Positions 22,052 through 34,107 of a DNA stretch of 64,000 nt are shown piece by piece (the first letter of the stretch is position 1; each line of letters opens with the position of its first letter). The position numbers were made by a program, and so were the translations under genes. This DNA comes from Tridacna crocea (Eukaryota > Mollusca > Bivalvia > Cardiida > Cardiidae), in NCBI GenBank assembly GCA_943736015.1, contig OX031063.1, positions 42,672,672-42,736,671 of the forward strand, in the 5' to 3' direction. A model generated the notes under the pieces. The model searched no databases and was not told where the DNA came from. It was given only the letters and a program-made list of their open reading frames with translations.

Positions 22052-23541
22052 TCCAGGAAAAAGGTGCTCAACGCATCTCCATAATGTATTATTCCAAGCA
22101 AGTTATCACATAATTACCAGTGTGAATCCACAACTCATTTTGCCTATCATGACAGAATCTGAGTTAAAAGTTTTTGTCATGCAGAAAAACTACAAATAGC
22201 CAATCCTTGTACCTAATAAATCCAAATGTGAATTATGACTATAATTGAAATGTAGGAGTGAAAAGTGACAATTCTATAATCAGAATAAAAAACGATTATA
22301 ATCACCCTTTTAATGGCAACCACAAGATTTATTATCCAAGTTTTCAATTAACATAACACTTTCACAAGTGAAAGTTCTTCACAACATATACTATCAATCT
22401 TTCTGGAGCACATAATTCCTTGTCAACTTACACACTCTTTGTACCTCAGAAACTTGTATTTCACCAACTTCAGCACTGTTGGGATATCAAACTTCACATT
22501 TATTTCAAAAAAGCAAATAAAAATAATGGTGTCAAGAGGACTTATAAATCACAATATAGGTTTATGGCACCCTTTAGATAATAGACCATGATCATATTTT
22601 TCTCATCATAAACATAACAGCAAGCCTTGCGTGAACTCAAATCCTTACCCATCTAACAAAATTTATGTACATACCTAGCTACAACAGTATCATATCTATC
22701 CCTAAGCCCTGAATTGGGATTTCGTTGCTAATGTGCACAGTTCAGATCAATATCAAACTGCAAAGAATATGCAGTCTGTCTTGAACTTGAATTCTTTTAG
22801 CTAGACTCTCTGGCAACAACAGCCTTGAAATGGTAATATTTACATGTACATGTTTGTCCTGCTTGCAAATGTAGATTAAATTTTCTTTAGCTCCACATGG
22901 TTTACATTTTCATTCATACACAGTTTAGCAAAGAAATACATATTTAAAAGTTTTCTTGACTGGAAGACAAGTATTCCTAAAGGAACAGCCAGAAACGTTT
23001 CAAACGTGAACATTGAAAGTTGAACAAAAAAGGCCATTAATAGCATTCCCAACTAGAAAATGTCATTATGAAGGAAGAAACTGAGAAAAAATGGGGCCAA
23101 CTCCAATTCATCCCAAATTCAGTGATAAAATGACTGTCCTGTTGCTTTCTGTCATATCACATTCCATCCAAAATTTATTTACATTTAACCCCAACTAATA
23201 GTTTTTTGTCTGTTCTTTAGTGATATGCTACAGGCTCAAACTTGCTGAAACTGTATCTATATCGCATACTAGTTTGTAAATTTGTTTTAAATTACCAATC
23301 TCTTCTTGCTATATTAAAAAGCAAAATAATTCTTAGTAAAACAGAACCAAAACTTTGTGATTAGTAAATATGACAGGATAAGTATGAAACCAAAAAGGGT
23401 ATTAATTTTGTTAGCCTCTTCCTTTCTTTGTTTTACAAAGAGGCCCAATAGCAGCAAAAAGAACAGTTCTGCGTATAATATACAAGCCAATTTGATTCAT
23501 ACCAATTAAAAGAATGGCAATTGTTGTAAATCCGACCATCT
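22052..23541. other. Long stretch without a recognised gene
   Basis: AT-rich, low repeat content, only short ORFs. Probably intergenic or intronic. A partial family H motif (GTTCAGATCAATATCAAACTG) is near 22740. Confidence 0.4.
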
Positions 23542-23772
23542 GTTAGCTCTTGACCAAGGAATTCCAAGACTTAACAACCCTGAAAAAGAAGTCTTTACAA
23601 AAGCATTGTGGGAAAAGGAGAAAATACTTGCCATCGACATTTTCTTCTTTCCCTAAAATGTTTTCTACCCTTTCAAAGGGAAATGAAAGATTTTGAGTCA
23701 CATTTAATTTACTGTCTGAAATTGCTTTCAATTTTGACATGTCCATGATTTTGTTGTTTGGTACAAAGTATG
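23542..23772 (+). mobile_element. Family A MITE, diverged, ends eroded
   Basis: Left end eroded (CTCTTGACCAAGGAATTCC), AGCATTGTGGGAAAAGGAG arm present, second arm worn (TTTTCTTCTTTCCC), right end TTGTTTGGTACAAAG. Confidence 0.7.
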
Positions 23773-24932
23773 GTTGGTCAATGCTCCAGCACAGGTAGCA
23801 TAATCAATGCCTTTATTAATTCAGTTTTAATACTTATGGTTCTCCCAGTGACTGGGGCCATGGCCAAACTCACTTAAACAGCCAATCACTTTGCACCTTT
23901 TCAAGCCACAGGTCCTTACATCATGGACACTTATCTCCTGAATCACAACAGTGTGTTCTGAAAAGATAAATATTCAGGGGACATCCAGCTGAACTTCAGG
24001 GGACAATAAATCTTGCGATACAAAGGTGAGTGCAACAATGACCAGCAGTGGGGGATGAGTCAATCATGATCAACTGACTATCAAGTAATGAAAGAGAAAT
24101 GGAACTTGCAGCAGTTGCTTTCATTAATGATTGGAAAGAAAGTGACCAAACTGGGGATTTTAATCAGTCACTGCTTGATTACAAGCCCTGTGCCTTACCC
24201 AGTGACCTACTGGGCTCAGCCTAACAATCAATTGTGAAATGGTGACAGCTGTTATTATGTGCCCTCAAGAAAAAACATCATGATTTGGCATTCATGCAGC
24301 AATATTGCAAAAAGTCAGATGTGGGTTGAAGATAATTTCCAAGAATGATTTGTGTATTTTACAACCTTGTGGCAGTCATGTGAATCTGAAATGTTGCCAC
24401 AAGACACAGTTTATCATGGTCGCTCTGCATAGATATGCACAAATAAGTGTTTTTCTAATGCAACATTCAAGCTGAAAACTCTGTTTGCACAATCACCAAT
24501 CTGTTGCCTTGCAGTATCTACAAGTTGTGTTTTGACCTATTTAGAAATACCATGACTTTATCCAATCCTGCTTATGGAATCAATCTTATGACTAGATGAT
24601 CACAAAGAGGATATGAAATCGGCTTTACTGGTGAGCTTTGTTGCATATACTGGTACCTACTATTCCAGAGTGATTTCATGGTTTGAATTATTTATCATTT
24701 AAGGTTCTGACAAGAAACAGATGCCATTCTAGTAGCTCACATGATGACAGGGTATAATTTAATACCATATAATTGGTGTTTCAACAAACATGCAATCAAT
24801 CAACATTAATATTAATATCAATCAAAACCAAAAATAATATTGCTGACTTGCTGGAATTGAAAATATTGGCAGACAACATCTGCGGTTCAAATCTCGACCA
24901 CAAGAACCAACATTAATTTTTGTGAAGTATGC
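23773..24932. other. Sequence around a SINE head, otherwise unrecognised
   Basis: Apart from the tRNA-like SINE head at about 24060-24219, no gene or repeat could be supported. Several TTAATATTAATATC-type AT runs occur near 24800. Confidence 0.4.
24060..24219 (-). mobile_element. tRNA-derived SINE head
   Basis: The minus strand reads GCCCAGTAGGTCACTGGGTA, a CTTGTAATC anticodon-like loop and GTGACTGATTAAAATCCCC, an A-box/B-box arrangement of a tRNA-like head. Body length and 3' end were not determined. Confidence 0.5.
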
Positions 24933-25154
24933 TTAACCCATTACCACACAATCTCTACTTTTGACGACCCTGAGAAAGAAGCCTTTAGAAAACATTGTGG
25001 GAAAAGGAGAAAATGCTGGTAACCAGCATTTTCTCCTTTTCCCAAAATGATTACTACTCTTCACAAAACAAATTTTCACTCACTTTTACTTTGTCGTCTA
25101 CAAATGCTTTTGATTTGGACAAACCTAAAATATTGTTGTTTGGTAATGGGTTAA
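24933..25154 (+). mobile_element. Family A TTAA MITE
   Basis: TTAACCCATTACCACACAAT to GGTAATGGGTTAA; right hairpin arm reads CCCAAAATGATTACTAC, so the arm tips no longer match. Confidence 0.9.
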
Positions 25155-26346
25155 AACCAGGTCAAAATTTCAACAAAAGATAGAACAACTTGTCAACTTT
25201 TTACCTAGTTTTGGTGCTAGTAGTATCGATATTTCTGACATTTACGAGGTCGAATACCCCTCATCCCCTCCACCTACTCAGTTACATAGCAGTTATGTCT
25301 TGGAAGAAATTTTCACAATTTTAGTTGCCGCTGTAGTCAGTATACACTTTCCACTTTGCTTAGACCTTTGGGACAAAAACAACCATGAAATTGTAACTTT
25401 TGTTTCAAATCGTTTTGTAACCATTTTGGATAATGGGCTTAAAAGTTCGCAACAAAGAGTGCCATAATAACCAGCTGCAGCACTGCTCCGACTTTCAGTT
25501 TTGTTGGTTTAATTTGTATTGCAGCAAAATGCAATTAATTTTCATACACAGACATAATCAAGGACATGTTAAGAGATGTTTCATTGCCTGAAATACTTGT
25601 AAAGTCTTGTAGAACATATCTTGAAAAAAAAACTAAGCTTGTAGAAGTAACATGTAAACCTAAAAAAAGATAACAATATTTGTTGTGTTTGGTGGCCATT
25701 TTGTGAGTAATTTGGGGAACATAAGTGTTGCAAACAATTTCCTTTTTTTCATATGTTTAGCATTTAAATAGAAAATATTTGTATTTGAAACAAGGAATCA
25801 CTGAATGCGTAAGCAAAAGGTATGTTCTGAGATTCTAGTTTTTTCCGCTACATGTGATAATATGGTGAAAGAGTTTCCAAGAGCGCACAAAATCTGTGCG
25901 CAGATTTCAACTGATTTTTTCACAGGCATCTCTGTATCTGGAGGCAACTGTACAAAAACTAAAATTGCATTTGGGAACAGTTATCTGTACTTCACCTCCG
26001 GTCAGCAGCACTTTCACAAGTGAGATTCTTAAAATCTTAAACCGCCTTTGTTTTCTAGCAATTTCCTTGAGATTTCAAAATCCACCACACAATCTTTACA
26101 CAATCCTGGTTCACAAATTTAATTATCATCCTGATGCTTACATTACCATCAATTTAACATAATTTTAAAAAATACACAATGATCAAATTCCAACCATGTA
26201 ACATGAACTTCAAAAATCAGTTGAATGAAGGCAGCATTTTAGCCTTTTCCAGCACTGTTTATTGATATCCAAGAAACAATCCTGTGACCATGATAGAAAT
26301 GATCAAACACAGAGTCAGCTTCATCCTTTACCAAACATATCCATAG
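25155..26346. other. Stretch without a recognised gene
   Basis: Overlapping plus-strand frames of 72 and 88 codons (25805-26162) show no domain or splice support. A family B-like left end (ATCCTTTACCAAACATATCC) lies at about 26321-26340. Confidence 0.4.
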
Positions 26347-26790
26347 TTAACCCTTTCCCCAAATGACAAACTTTTGGACTAGACCAAATTGAAAGCATTT
26401 GCAGATGACAATTCAACTCTTGCTGAAAAGATTATTTCTGTCTATGATAGGGTAGAAAACATTGTGGGAAAAGGAGAAAATGCTGGTTACCAGCATTTTC
26501 TCCTTTTCCCACAATGTTTTCAAAAGGCTACTATTTCAAACCTGTAAAAACTAGGGATTGTTTGGGAAAGGGTTAAGCAACCCTTGAGAAGATAGCTTTT
26601 GAAAACACTGTGAAAAAAGGAGGAAATGCTGGTTATACAGCATTTCCTCCTTTTTCCACCAATGTTTTCTACCCATTGAAAGTACAAAAAATACCTATTC
26701 TTGAACTGTATTAAATATTTCATCCGAAAGTGCTTTCAGTTTGGATACGTTAACAGTTTTGTCGCTTTGTAAAGAGTAAAAATCTTTCAG
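26347..26790. mobile_element. Two family A MITEs sharing a TTAA
   Basis: 26347-26576 (minus) is well preserved. About 26573-26790 (plus) lacks the first 20 or so bases and reads GGAGGAAATGCTGG against CAGCATTTCCTCC, so both arms carry the same AAA-to-GAA type change. Confidence 0.8.
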
Positions 26791-27027
26791 GGTCTTTCCG
26801 CTTTCTGTACAGGATGTTGTCCCTAAGACTAACAATTAATCTGACAGGATGAAACCCTTATTGTCTAAAGGATAAACCGTCCTTTGTTTTAAGGCCCTTG
26901 AAAACACTGCCTGATAAGGAGAAAATGTGGAAAACTAGCGTTTTCACCTTTTTCAACAATGTTTCCAACCCTTCTGAGACATATCCCATCATCTGAACCA
27001 CTATGGTCTTCAATTGAGTGTGAGGTT
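26791..27027. repeat. Decayed family A copy
   Basis: TTTTAAGGCCCTTGAAAACACTG, a worn hairpin and CAATGTTTCCAACCCTTC in family A order. Confidence 0.5.
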
Positions 27028-27479
27028 TTAAGCCTTTACCAAACAACAAAATTTCAGACAGGTCCAAATTGAAAGCACTTGCAGACGACAAAATAAATGG
27101 AACTCAACAACTGAAATTTGTTTATAGTAAGGTAGAAAACATTGTGGGAAAAGGAGATAATGCTGGTAACGAGCATTTTCTCTTTTTCCCACAATGTTTT
27201 CAAAAGCCATACTTCCAAGGGATATATTAACCAGGGATTGTTTAACTCTTTACCAAACGACAAAATCTTGGACTAGTCCAAACTGAAAGCATTTGCAGAT
27301 GACAAAATGAATGTGAATCAAAAATTGAAATTTTATTCAGAAAGGGTGGAAAACACTGTGGAAAAAGGAGAAAATGCTGGTTACCAGCATTACCAGCATT
27401 TTCTCCTTTTCCCACGATGTTTTCCAAGGCTTTCTTTCTCAGGGTCGTTAAAAGTCGGGATTGTTTGGTAAAGAGTTAA
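27028..27479 (-). mobile_element. Two family A MITEs sharing a TTAA
   Basis: 27028-27245 lacks the last GGTAAAGAG before its TTAA. 27242-27479 is complete, but its hairpin centre has a small tandem duplication (GGTTACCAGCATTACCAGC), which breaks arm symmetry. Confidence 0.85.
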
Positions 27480-27788
27480 GAAAGGGTTAATTAAAGTATG
27501 GTCAAAGATTAAGAGGGAAAAATACATCATCTATGTCCAATTAGAACAACACTAGTGTTTCTGTCCACAGTCCTGCCTGATTTTGAAAACAGTACAGAAA
27601 ACTATTAATAATTCATTATGCTGCTTTGAAACTTGTCGAAAATCAAGAAATCAAAGAGGATTTCATTCAAATACTTCAGATTTTGGTCTCAGATCATTCA
27701 TTTGAAGAATTCTAACACAATTTTTGTGCAGTAATTTAACCCCCCACAAACTATCACATTTTTTGCAGTCTGATCTTGGTCTACACTG
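27480..27788. other. No gene recognised
   Basis: Spacer with a short family H half (GCAGTCTGATCTTGGTCTAC) at about 27767-27787. Confidence 0.4.
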
Positions 27789-28265
27789 TTAACTCCTTAC
27801 CACACAATCCCGACTTAAAACGACCCTGAGAAAGAAGCCTTTTGAAAACATTGTATGAAAAGGAGAAAATGCTGGTAACCAGCATTTTCTCCTTTTCCCA
27901 CAATGCTTTCTACCCCAACAAAGACCAATGCTTTCTACCTTACCCGAAACAATTTTCAATTTTTGAGCCATATGTATAATGTCGTCTGCAAATGCTTTGA
28001 ATTCCGACCAGTCCAATATTTTGTCGTTTGATAAAAAGTTAACATAATTATACAACTAAACCTCTGAAAAGTGCCTAATGGGATAAGTCTTTACAAAATG
28101 ACATATCAACAGACAGCATTTGCTACAGGCAAATCAGATGCAGCTGCATAAATAAAATTATCATTCAAAGGGTAGAAAACATTGTGGGGAAAGGACAAAA
28201 TGATAGCTACAATGTTTTCATGGTTCATGGTCATCAAAACTTTTGACTGTGTGGTAAAGGGTTAA
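27789..28265. mobile_element. Two family A MITEs
   Basis: 27789-28042 (plus) carries a 30-bp internal partial duplication after the hairpin (CAATGCTTTCTACC twice). About 28084-28265 (minus) has lost most of its hairpin (GGACAAAATGATAGCTACAATG). Confidence 0.75.
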
Positions 28266-28432
28266 AAAAAAAACATATAATACAACAGGGTAGCCCCCCA
28301 AAATCTGTTTCTGAAAGAGAATGATATAATCATTATTGCAAAAATATCCTCAAAAATATTATACAAATTTAATGTTAAAATTTCAACCTCAAGAATTCCT
28401 CACAATGGGACAAAGTACAACTTCATTTCTAG
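28266..28432. other. Spacer, nothing recognised
   Basis: Short AT-rich spacer; words such as ATGTTAAAATTTCAACCTCA recur at about 29196-29215, so part may be a further dispersed repeat. Confidence 0.35.
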
Positions 28433-29099
28433 TTCAACCCTCAACCACACAATCCTGAGAATTTAAGTCGCGATGTTTTAAAAACATAGTGGAAAAAGCA
28501 GAAAATGCTGGTACAGCTTTTTCTCCTTTTTCTCACAATGTTTTATACGCTATCAAAGACAGATGTCATCATTATGGCTACAACCTATTTGTCATTGTGC
28601 AAATGCTTTCAATTTAGTCTTCTCCAAAATTTTGTAATTTCAGCATGAGTTAACCCTTTACCACACATTGGCAACTTTTAACAACCCTGGGAAAGAGACC
28701 TTTTGAAAACATTGTGGGAAAAGGGGTAAAATGCTAGTAACCAGCATTTTATCCTTTTTCCACAATGTTTTCTACCCTATCGAACGAAGATTACACCATT
28801 TGAGCCACATTGAAATTGTCATCTTCAAAAGCTCTCAGTTTGGTCAAGGTTAAAACTTTGTCAGCTGATACTGGGTTAAGATTTAACCCATTACCACACA
28901 ATCCCTACAGAGAAAGAAGCCTTCAGAAAACATTGTGGGAAAAGGAGAAAATGCTGGTAACCAGCATTTTCTCCTTTTCCCACAATGTTTTCTACCCTTC
29001 ACAAAACAAATTTCAAATTTTCAGTCACTTTTATTTTGTCGTCTGCAAATGCTTTCAATTTGGATAAACCTAAAATATTGCCATTTGGTAATGAGTTAA
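28433..29099 (+). mobile_element. Three family A MITEs in line
   Basis: 28433-28653 (TTCA left), 28650-28878 and 28883-29099, all in the same orientation. The first two share TTAA at 28650. The third is close to the window consensus except for a loss of about 16 bp in the left arm (CTACAGAGAAAG). Confidence 0.85.
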
Positions 29100-29308
29100 A
29101 ACAACACAGAAATACATCATAGTATGGAAAAGGATGCTGATCCACAGCGACATTACAATCCTGTCAGAAGTCCTCAAAAACAATATCCTCATTTATGTTA
29201 AAATTCCAACCTCAAAATACCTCACAAGAGCACACAGTACAACTTGATTTTTAGTTTAAATCTTTTAAAGACCAAAGATTACCCTACAAAAATACCTGCT
29301 GGACAATG

Positions 29309-30005
29309 TTCAACCTTTTACCACACAATCCTGAATTTTACTATCCTTGAGGATGAATGCTTTTTAAAACAATGTGGGAACAAGAGAAAATGTGGATTAT
29401 CAGCATTTCTTTCTTGTCCCACAATGCATTCTATCCTTTCTGAAAAAAAATCATCATTTAGGGCAATCTGAAATTTTCGTCTGCAAATGCTTTCAAAATG
29501 GACAATTCCAAAAGTTTTGAGGTTTAGAAAAGTTTGGAGGTTTGGTAAAGTGTTAACCCTTTATAATCCTGTTTTTTCATGACCCCATGGAAGAAGATTT
29601 TTCAATCACCGTAAGAAAAGGAGCAAATGCTGATATCATTTAAATTTTAAATTTAAATTTTTAAATTTTGACAGACAAACACTATCATTATGGCCACATT
29701 TAATTTGTGGCATGCAATTTATGCTTTCAATAATTATGAACATGTCTAAAACTTTGTATAGTAGAGTGAACTCAAGACATCTTCACCACACAACGACGAC
29801 TTTTAACAACCCTGAGGTAGAAAGCCTTTTGAAAACACTGTGGGAAAAGGAGAAAATGCTGGTAACCAGCATTTTCTCCTTTTCCCACAATGTTTTCTAC
29901 CCTTCCCAAATCAAATTTTGATTCCTCAGTCACATTTATTTTGTCGTCTGCAAATGCTTTCAATTTGGACCAATCTAAAAATCTTTTTGTTTGATATAGA
30001 GTTAA
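29309..30005 (+). mobile_element. Three family A MITEs in line
   Basis: 29309-29556, 29553-29771 (sharing TTAA at 29553; hairpin replaced by an AAATTTAAATTT run) and about 29778-30005. The third has an intact hairpin with CACTGTGGG on one arm and CCCACAATG on the other. Confidence 0.8.
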
Positions 30006-30059
30006 ACAAAATCATGTCAATATCAAAAACATGTTATGTTAAAAATATGTTCGATCAGT

Positions 30060-30523
30060 ATGGTAACCAGCATTTCCTCCTTTTCTCACATTTTTTTATC
30101 TACCCATTGAAAGACTAATTCCACGGTTTGAACTACATTCGAATTACCGTCTGGCTAGGGTGTTGGTTTTTGATAAGTCTGAAGTTTTGTCATCCATGAA
30201 AGGGGTTAAGCTGTTGATATCCCATTGTTGTCCCTTCCATATCACTTATTATCATTCCCAGTGTGCATTCTACGAATTAAACATAATCCGCCCAAGATTA
30301 CAGCTTATTCAACAAAAAAATATAGGGTGCCAGATAAACCAGTTATCCCTGCAGCAAACACTCTTGTGTTTTAATGACCCTTCATAACCACCATTTTCTC
30401 TTCTCCTACAATGTTTTCTACCCTTACAAAGATTAAAATAATCACTCGGCCACATTCATTTTGTCATCTGCAATTTGGTTTCAGTTTGGACAAGTCTAAA
30501 ATGTTGTTTGGTAAAGAGATAAC
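30060..30523 (+). repeat. Two right-half family A fragments
   Basis: About 30060-30209 begins at the hairpin centre (GGTAACCAGC) and runs to GGGGTTAA. About 30375-30523 begins just before the hairpin centre and ends GGTAAAGAGATAA. Both have lost the entire left arm at nearly the same place. Confidence 0.75.
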
Positions 30524-30587
30524 CCTGTAGCAAGTAACAAAAATTTAGATGTAACAAAATAGACATAACCAAACAGAAAGCATTTGC

Positions 30588-30816
30588 TTAACTCTTTACC
30601 AAACAACAAAATTTTAGACTTGTCCAAACTGAAAGCATTTGCAGACAACAAATTAAACATGAATCAAAAATTCAAATTTGTTTTGGGATGGGTGGAAAAC
30701 ATTGTAGGAAAAGGAGAAAATGCTGAATACCAGCATTTTCTCCTTTTTCTACAATGTTTTCAAAATGTTTCATTCTCAGCGTGGTTAAAAGTCGGTATTG
30801 TGTGGTAAAGAGTTAA
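30588..30816 (-). mobile_element. Family A TTAA MITE
   Basis: TTAACTCTTTACCAAACAAC to GGTAAAGAGTTAA. Both hairpin arms read CATTGTAGG/CTACAATG, a paired change. Confidence 0.9.
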
Positions 30817-30921
30817 AAGAAAACTTCCAACCTTTAAAGAGTAGAAACTATTGCGAAAAAAGGATAAATACTCTAACTGTTTTCTCCAATTTTCACATTT
30901 GACATTTACTTCAAGACGACT

Positions 30922-31151
30922 GTAACTCATTACCAAACGACAAAATTTTAGGTTTGCCCAAATCTAAAGCTTTTGCAGACAACAAGATAAAAGTGACTGA
31001 AAATTTGAAACTTGATTTGTGAAGGGTAGAAAACATTGAGGGAAAAGGAGAAAAATGCTGATTACCAGAATTTTCTCCTTTTCCCACAATGTTTTCTAAA
31101 GGCTTCTTTCTAAGGGTCATCAAAAGTAGGGATTGTGTGGGAAAGAGTTAA
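30922..31151 (-). mobile_element. Family A TTAA MITE
   Basis: GTAACTCATTACCAAACGAC to GGGAAAGAGTTAA. Left flank GTAA rather than TTAA. Confidence 0.85.
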
Positions 31152-31382
31152 TACAGGATCTTACTGTGAAAGGTTAACCATTTGGTTGAAATATGTGATA
31201 TGTCAAGCTGTTGTGGAAGGCATAGATAAAGATTAGATAGAATAGAACATGAAGTTTGATCTGAACTGTACACTATTCCCTACCTGAATGAAGATTATTA
31301 TTCTCTGAAATGAGAGCTGAGACCTATCAACTGAGTCAGAAGCATACAGGACTTGTTACTCTTCTTGGAGGACTAAACATAA

Positions 31383-31580
31383 TCATTTATTTTACATCGA
31401 CTGAAAAACAAATTCCTACAACTTGTACTAACCTCTCTTGATTCTGCTTCCTTAGAACTTCACCAGTACTTGCACCAAAATTAATGTGTACCAGACTTGA
31501 GAACAGGGGTCTGCTGGTTAGATCCCTGGCATGGCCAAATTCTTTCCAAGGACTGATGACAGTCAGTTCGACAGGATTCA
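31383..31580 (-). mobile_element. tRNA-derived SINE, diverged
   Basis: On the minus strand, GGTGCAAGTACTGGTGAAGT, AAGCAGAATCAAGAGAGGTT and a GTAGGAATTTGTTTTTCAG tail match the SINE at 52155-52372. The head is diverged. It produces a 64-residue minus-strand frame ending at a GTTAGT that looks like a splice donor but is part of the SINE. Confidence 0.65.
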
Positions 31581-31591
31581 TTCCTTTCTCA

Positions 31592-31821
31592 CTATTAACC
31601 CTTTCCCAAATGACTAATTTTAGACTCTTCTAAACTCAAAGAGTTTTCAGACGACAATTTCAAATTTGATGAAAATGGCAGAAAGTTCTCCAAATGGATA
31701 GAAAACATTATAGGAAAAGGAGAAATTGCTCGTTAGAGCAATTTCTCCTTTTCCAAAAGTGTTTTCTTAAGACTTGTACTGTGGACACGTAAAAACAAGG
31801 GCTTGTTTGGGAAAGGGTTAA
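31592..31821 (-). mobile_element. A/B hybrid TTAA MITE
   Basis: TTAACCCTTTCCCAAATGAC to GGGAAAGGGTTAA as in family A, but the hairpin centre is AAATTGCTCG-TTAGAGCAATTT as in family B. Confidence 0.8.
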
Positions 31822-31824
31822 TTG

Positions 31825-32170
31825 TTGTTTCGATGATGGTTTTGTTGAAAAGAAGCCAGTGGCTTGGAATGAATATTGTGCTGAGTATTGGTAAAAGAAA
31901 CTCCAGGAAAGCATGCAAAGGTGCACTGGTTGCTGTGATACAACTGCAATGTTTCTGAAAACAATTGAGCTCCATTTCAAAGACCATCAACATTTCTTGG
32001 TTTGAATGGTGTTTTACGCCGCTTTCAACAGTATCTCAGTCATATCACGGCGACAGTTCACATATTCATGTTTCCTGGGTTTCACCAGTACCAGTACATT
32101 TCTTGGCAAAACTGGGAGTCAAACAAGCAATGTCTTGGTCTCAAGCCCTTGTATAACACACTGGGCTCCA
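31825..32170. repeat. Two SINE body fragments in opposite orientation
   Basis: About 31825-31940 (minus) and 31995-32170 (plus) share words of a SINE body: GGTGTTTTACGCCGCTTTCA, GTATCTCAGTCATATCACGG, TTCCTGG..CCAGTA. Similar bodies lie at 33905-34060 and 58092-58430. The overlapping 63-90 codon ORFs here derive from them. Confidence 0.5.
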
Positions 32171-32351
32171 CTTCAGGTACAAATACAGAAACATCATGGA
32201 CAATGAAAATACTTTCACTACTATGATTCTGAGCTTGGACAAAATGTATCCTATAAATAGAGTCATGAATAATGTTTGATGCCCTAAGCATAGTAATTAA
32301 TTTCTGCATTAGATTTGCATTTTTAAAACCAGGGAAAACCACCCATATCCT

Positions 32352-32579
32352 TTAACCCATTATTACACAATTCCTACTTTTAACGACCTTGAGAATGATG
32401 CCTTTTGAAAACATGTAGGAAAAGGAGGAAATGCTGGTAACCAGCATTTTCTGCTTTTCCAACAATGCTTTCTACCCTAACAAAGACCAATCCCACCATT
32501 CGTGTAGCATCTCAAATGTCGTCTGCAAATGCTTTGAATTTGGACAGGTCTTGATTTTTATCATGTGTCAAAGAGTTAA
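32352..32579 (+). mobile_element. Family A TTAA MITE
   Basis: TTAACCCATTATTACACAAT to CAAAGAGTTAA with moderate divergence; hairpin GGTAACCAGC retained. Confidence 0.85.
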
Positions 32580-32928
32580 CCTTTTAAGCATTTGGATTAG
32601 CCAATCAGAAACTGTATTACTTAGGAATTTAGAAAATTCCTGAGAAAATTCCTGAGAAAAAGACCGAAAATGTTCTTAGGAATAGTTGGTAAAGATGAAC
32701 TCGGATTACAATTAAGTACAGGTCTATCTTCCGAAAATTTTTTTTTTCGTCCTGGACTTCGATAAAAGGATACAAGGTCCAGTAAGCAGTACCACATGAC
32801 AAGTAAAATGTGAAATGATTTTGACGTTATCAGTAAGGTATGCGTTACAAAGAAAATGTAGCAATAACAATCTACAGGTATTCTATTATAAATTGTTTGT
32901 CCAGTCCATAGCCTTGGTCCTGAAGCTA
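32580..32928. other. No gene recognised
   Basis: Includes a triple TTCCTGAGAAAA-like short tandem repeat at about 32636-32660 and a GTTCTTAGGAAT word related to family I. Confidence 0.35.
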
Positions 32929-33850
32929 TGAACCCTTTACCAAACGACAACATTTTAGATTTGTCCAAATTCAAAGAATTTGCAAACAACACAATGAATG
33001 TAACCAAAATACCGAAATTTGTTTCGGGAAGGTTAGAAGACATTGTGGGAAAAGGAGAAAATGCTGGTACCCAGCATTTTCTCCTTTTCCCACAATGTTT
33101 TCCAAAGTGTTCTTTCTTTAGGTCATGAAAAGTCAGGTTAACCCATTACCACACAATCTGGCTACTTTTGACACCCCTGAGAAAGAAGCCTTTAGAAAAC
33201 ATTGCGTGAAAAGGAGAAAATGCTCAGGTAACCAGCATTTTCTCCCTTTCCCACAATTTTTTTCTACCTTTCACAAAACAAATGTCAAATTTTGGGTCAC
33301 TTTTATTTTGTTGTCTGTAAATGCTTTTGATTTGGATAAAGCTAAAATTTTGTCGTTTGCTAATGGGTTAAACCGTTATCCTGCTAAATAAGTTCTGGAC
33401 AGGTCCAAATTCAAAGCATCTGCAGACGACAAATGAAATCTTGCTAATAAGATGATTGCTGACTTTGAAAGGGAAGAAAATGTTGTGGGAAAAGAAGAAA
33501 TGCTGGTGATCAGCATTTCCTCCTTTTTTCACAATATTTTCTGTAGGCTTCTTTTTTCAGGGTCATTAAAAGTCAGGATTGTGTGGTAAAGAGTTAACTC
33601 TTTACCACACAATCCTGACTTTTAACGACCCTAAGGTAGAAGCCCTTTGAAAACATAGTAACCAGCATTTTCTCCTTTTACCGACAATGTTTTCTACCCT
33701 TTCTAATAAAAATATCCTCATTTGAGTTGCTTTTAAATTGCCATCTGTAACTGCTTTAAATTTGGACAAGTCTACATTTTTCTTGTGTGGTAAAGAGTTA
33801 GCCCCCTTTTCACACAAGTCTACATTTTTCTTGTGTGGTAAAGGATTAAG
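32929..33850. mobile_element. Chain of four family A MITEs with a duplicated tail
   Basis: 32929-33141 (minus, right tip missing), 33138-33371 (plus), about 33368-33597 (minus, left tip missing) and 33594-33801 (plus, hairpin left arm deleted) share TTAA sites at 33138, 33368 and 33594. The final CAAGTCTACATTTTTCTTGT to AGCCCCCTTTTCAC segment is then duplicated in tandem to about 33860. Confidence 0.8.
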
Positions 33851-33904
33851 CCCCCTTTTCACGCAGCATGACCCATTTGTTTCTACAGTGTTTAACATCG
33901 TTTT

Positions 33905-34060
33905 TTAACATTACTTCAGCAAAATGGTGGCCAGTGTACCTATCCATGCTTTCCTGGAATTTCGTTACCATTACTTCACACAATATTCTTCCCAAGCTAC
34001 TGGCTGCTTTCACAAAATTATAGCTATCATCAAAACAATGATGGCAGCCACATGTAAAAG
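33905..34060. repeat. SINE body fragment
   Basis: TATCCATGCTTTCCTGGAAT and TACTGGCTGCTTTCACAAAA match the SINE body at 58180-58265 (TATCCATGATTTCCCCGG, GAGCTGCTTTCCCACA). Confidence 0.5.
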
Positions 34061-34107
34061 ATTTTGTAAGACGCTGGGAATCTCAAGGACAAGTGTTGGA
34101 TTATTTC

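Noticed and set aside
31387..31581. Minus-strand 64-codon frame with a GTTAGT donor-like end
   Set aside because: The donor and the last third of the frame align with the tRNA-SINE at 52155-52372; it is SINE sequence.
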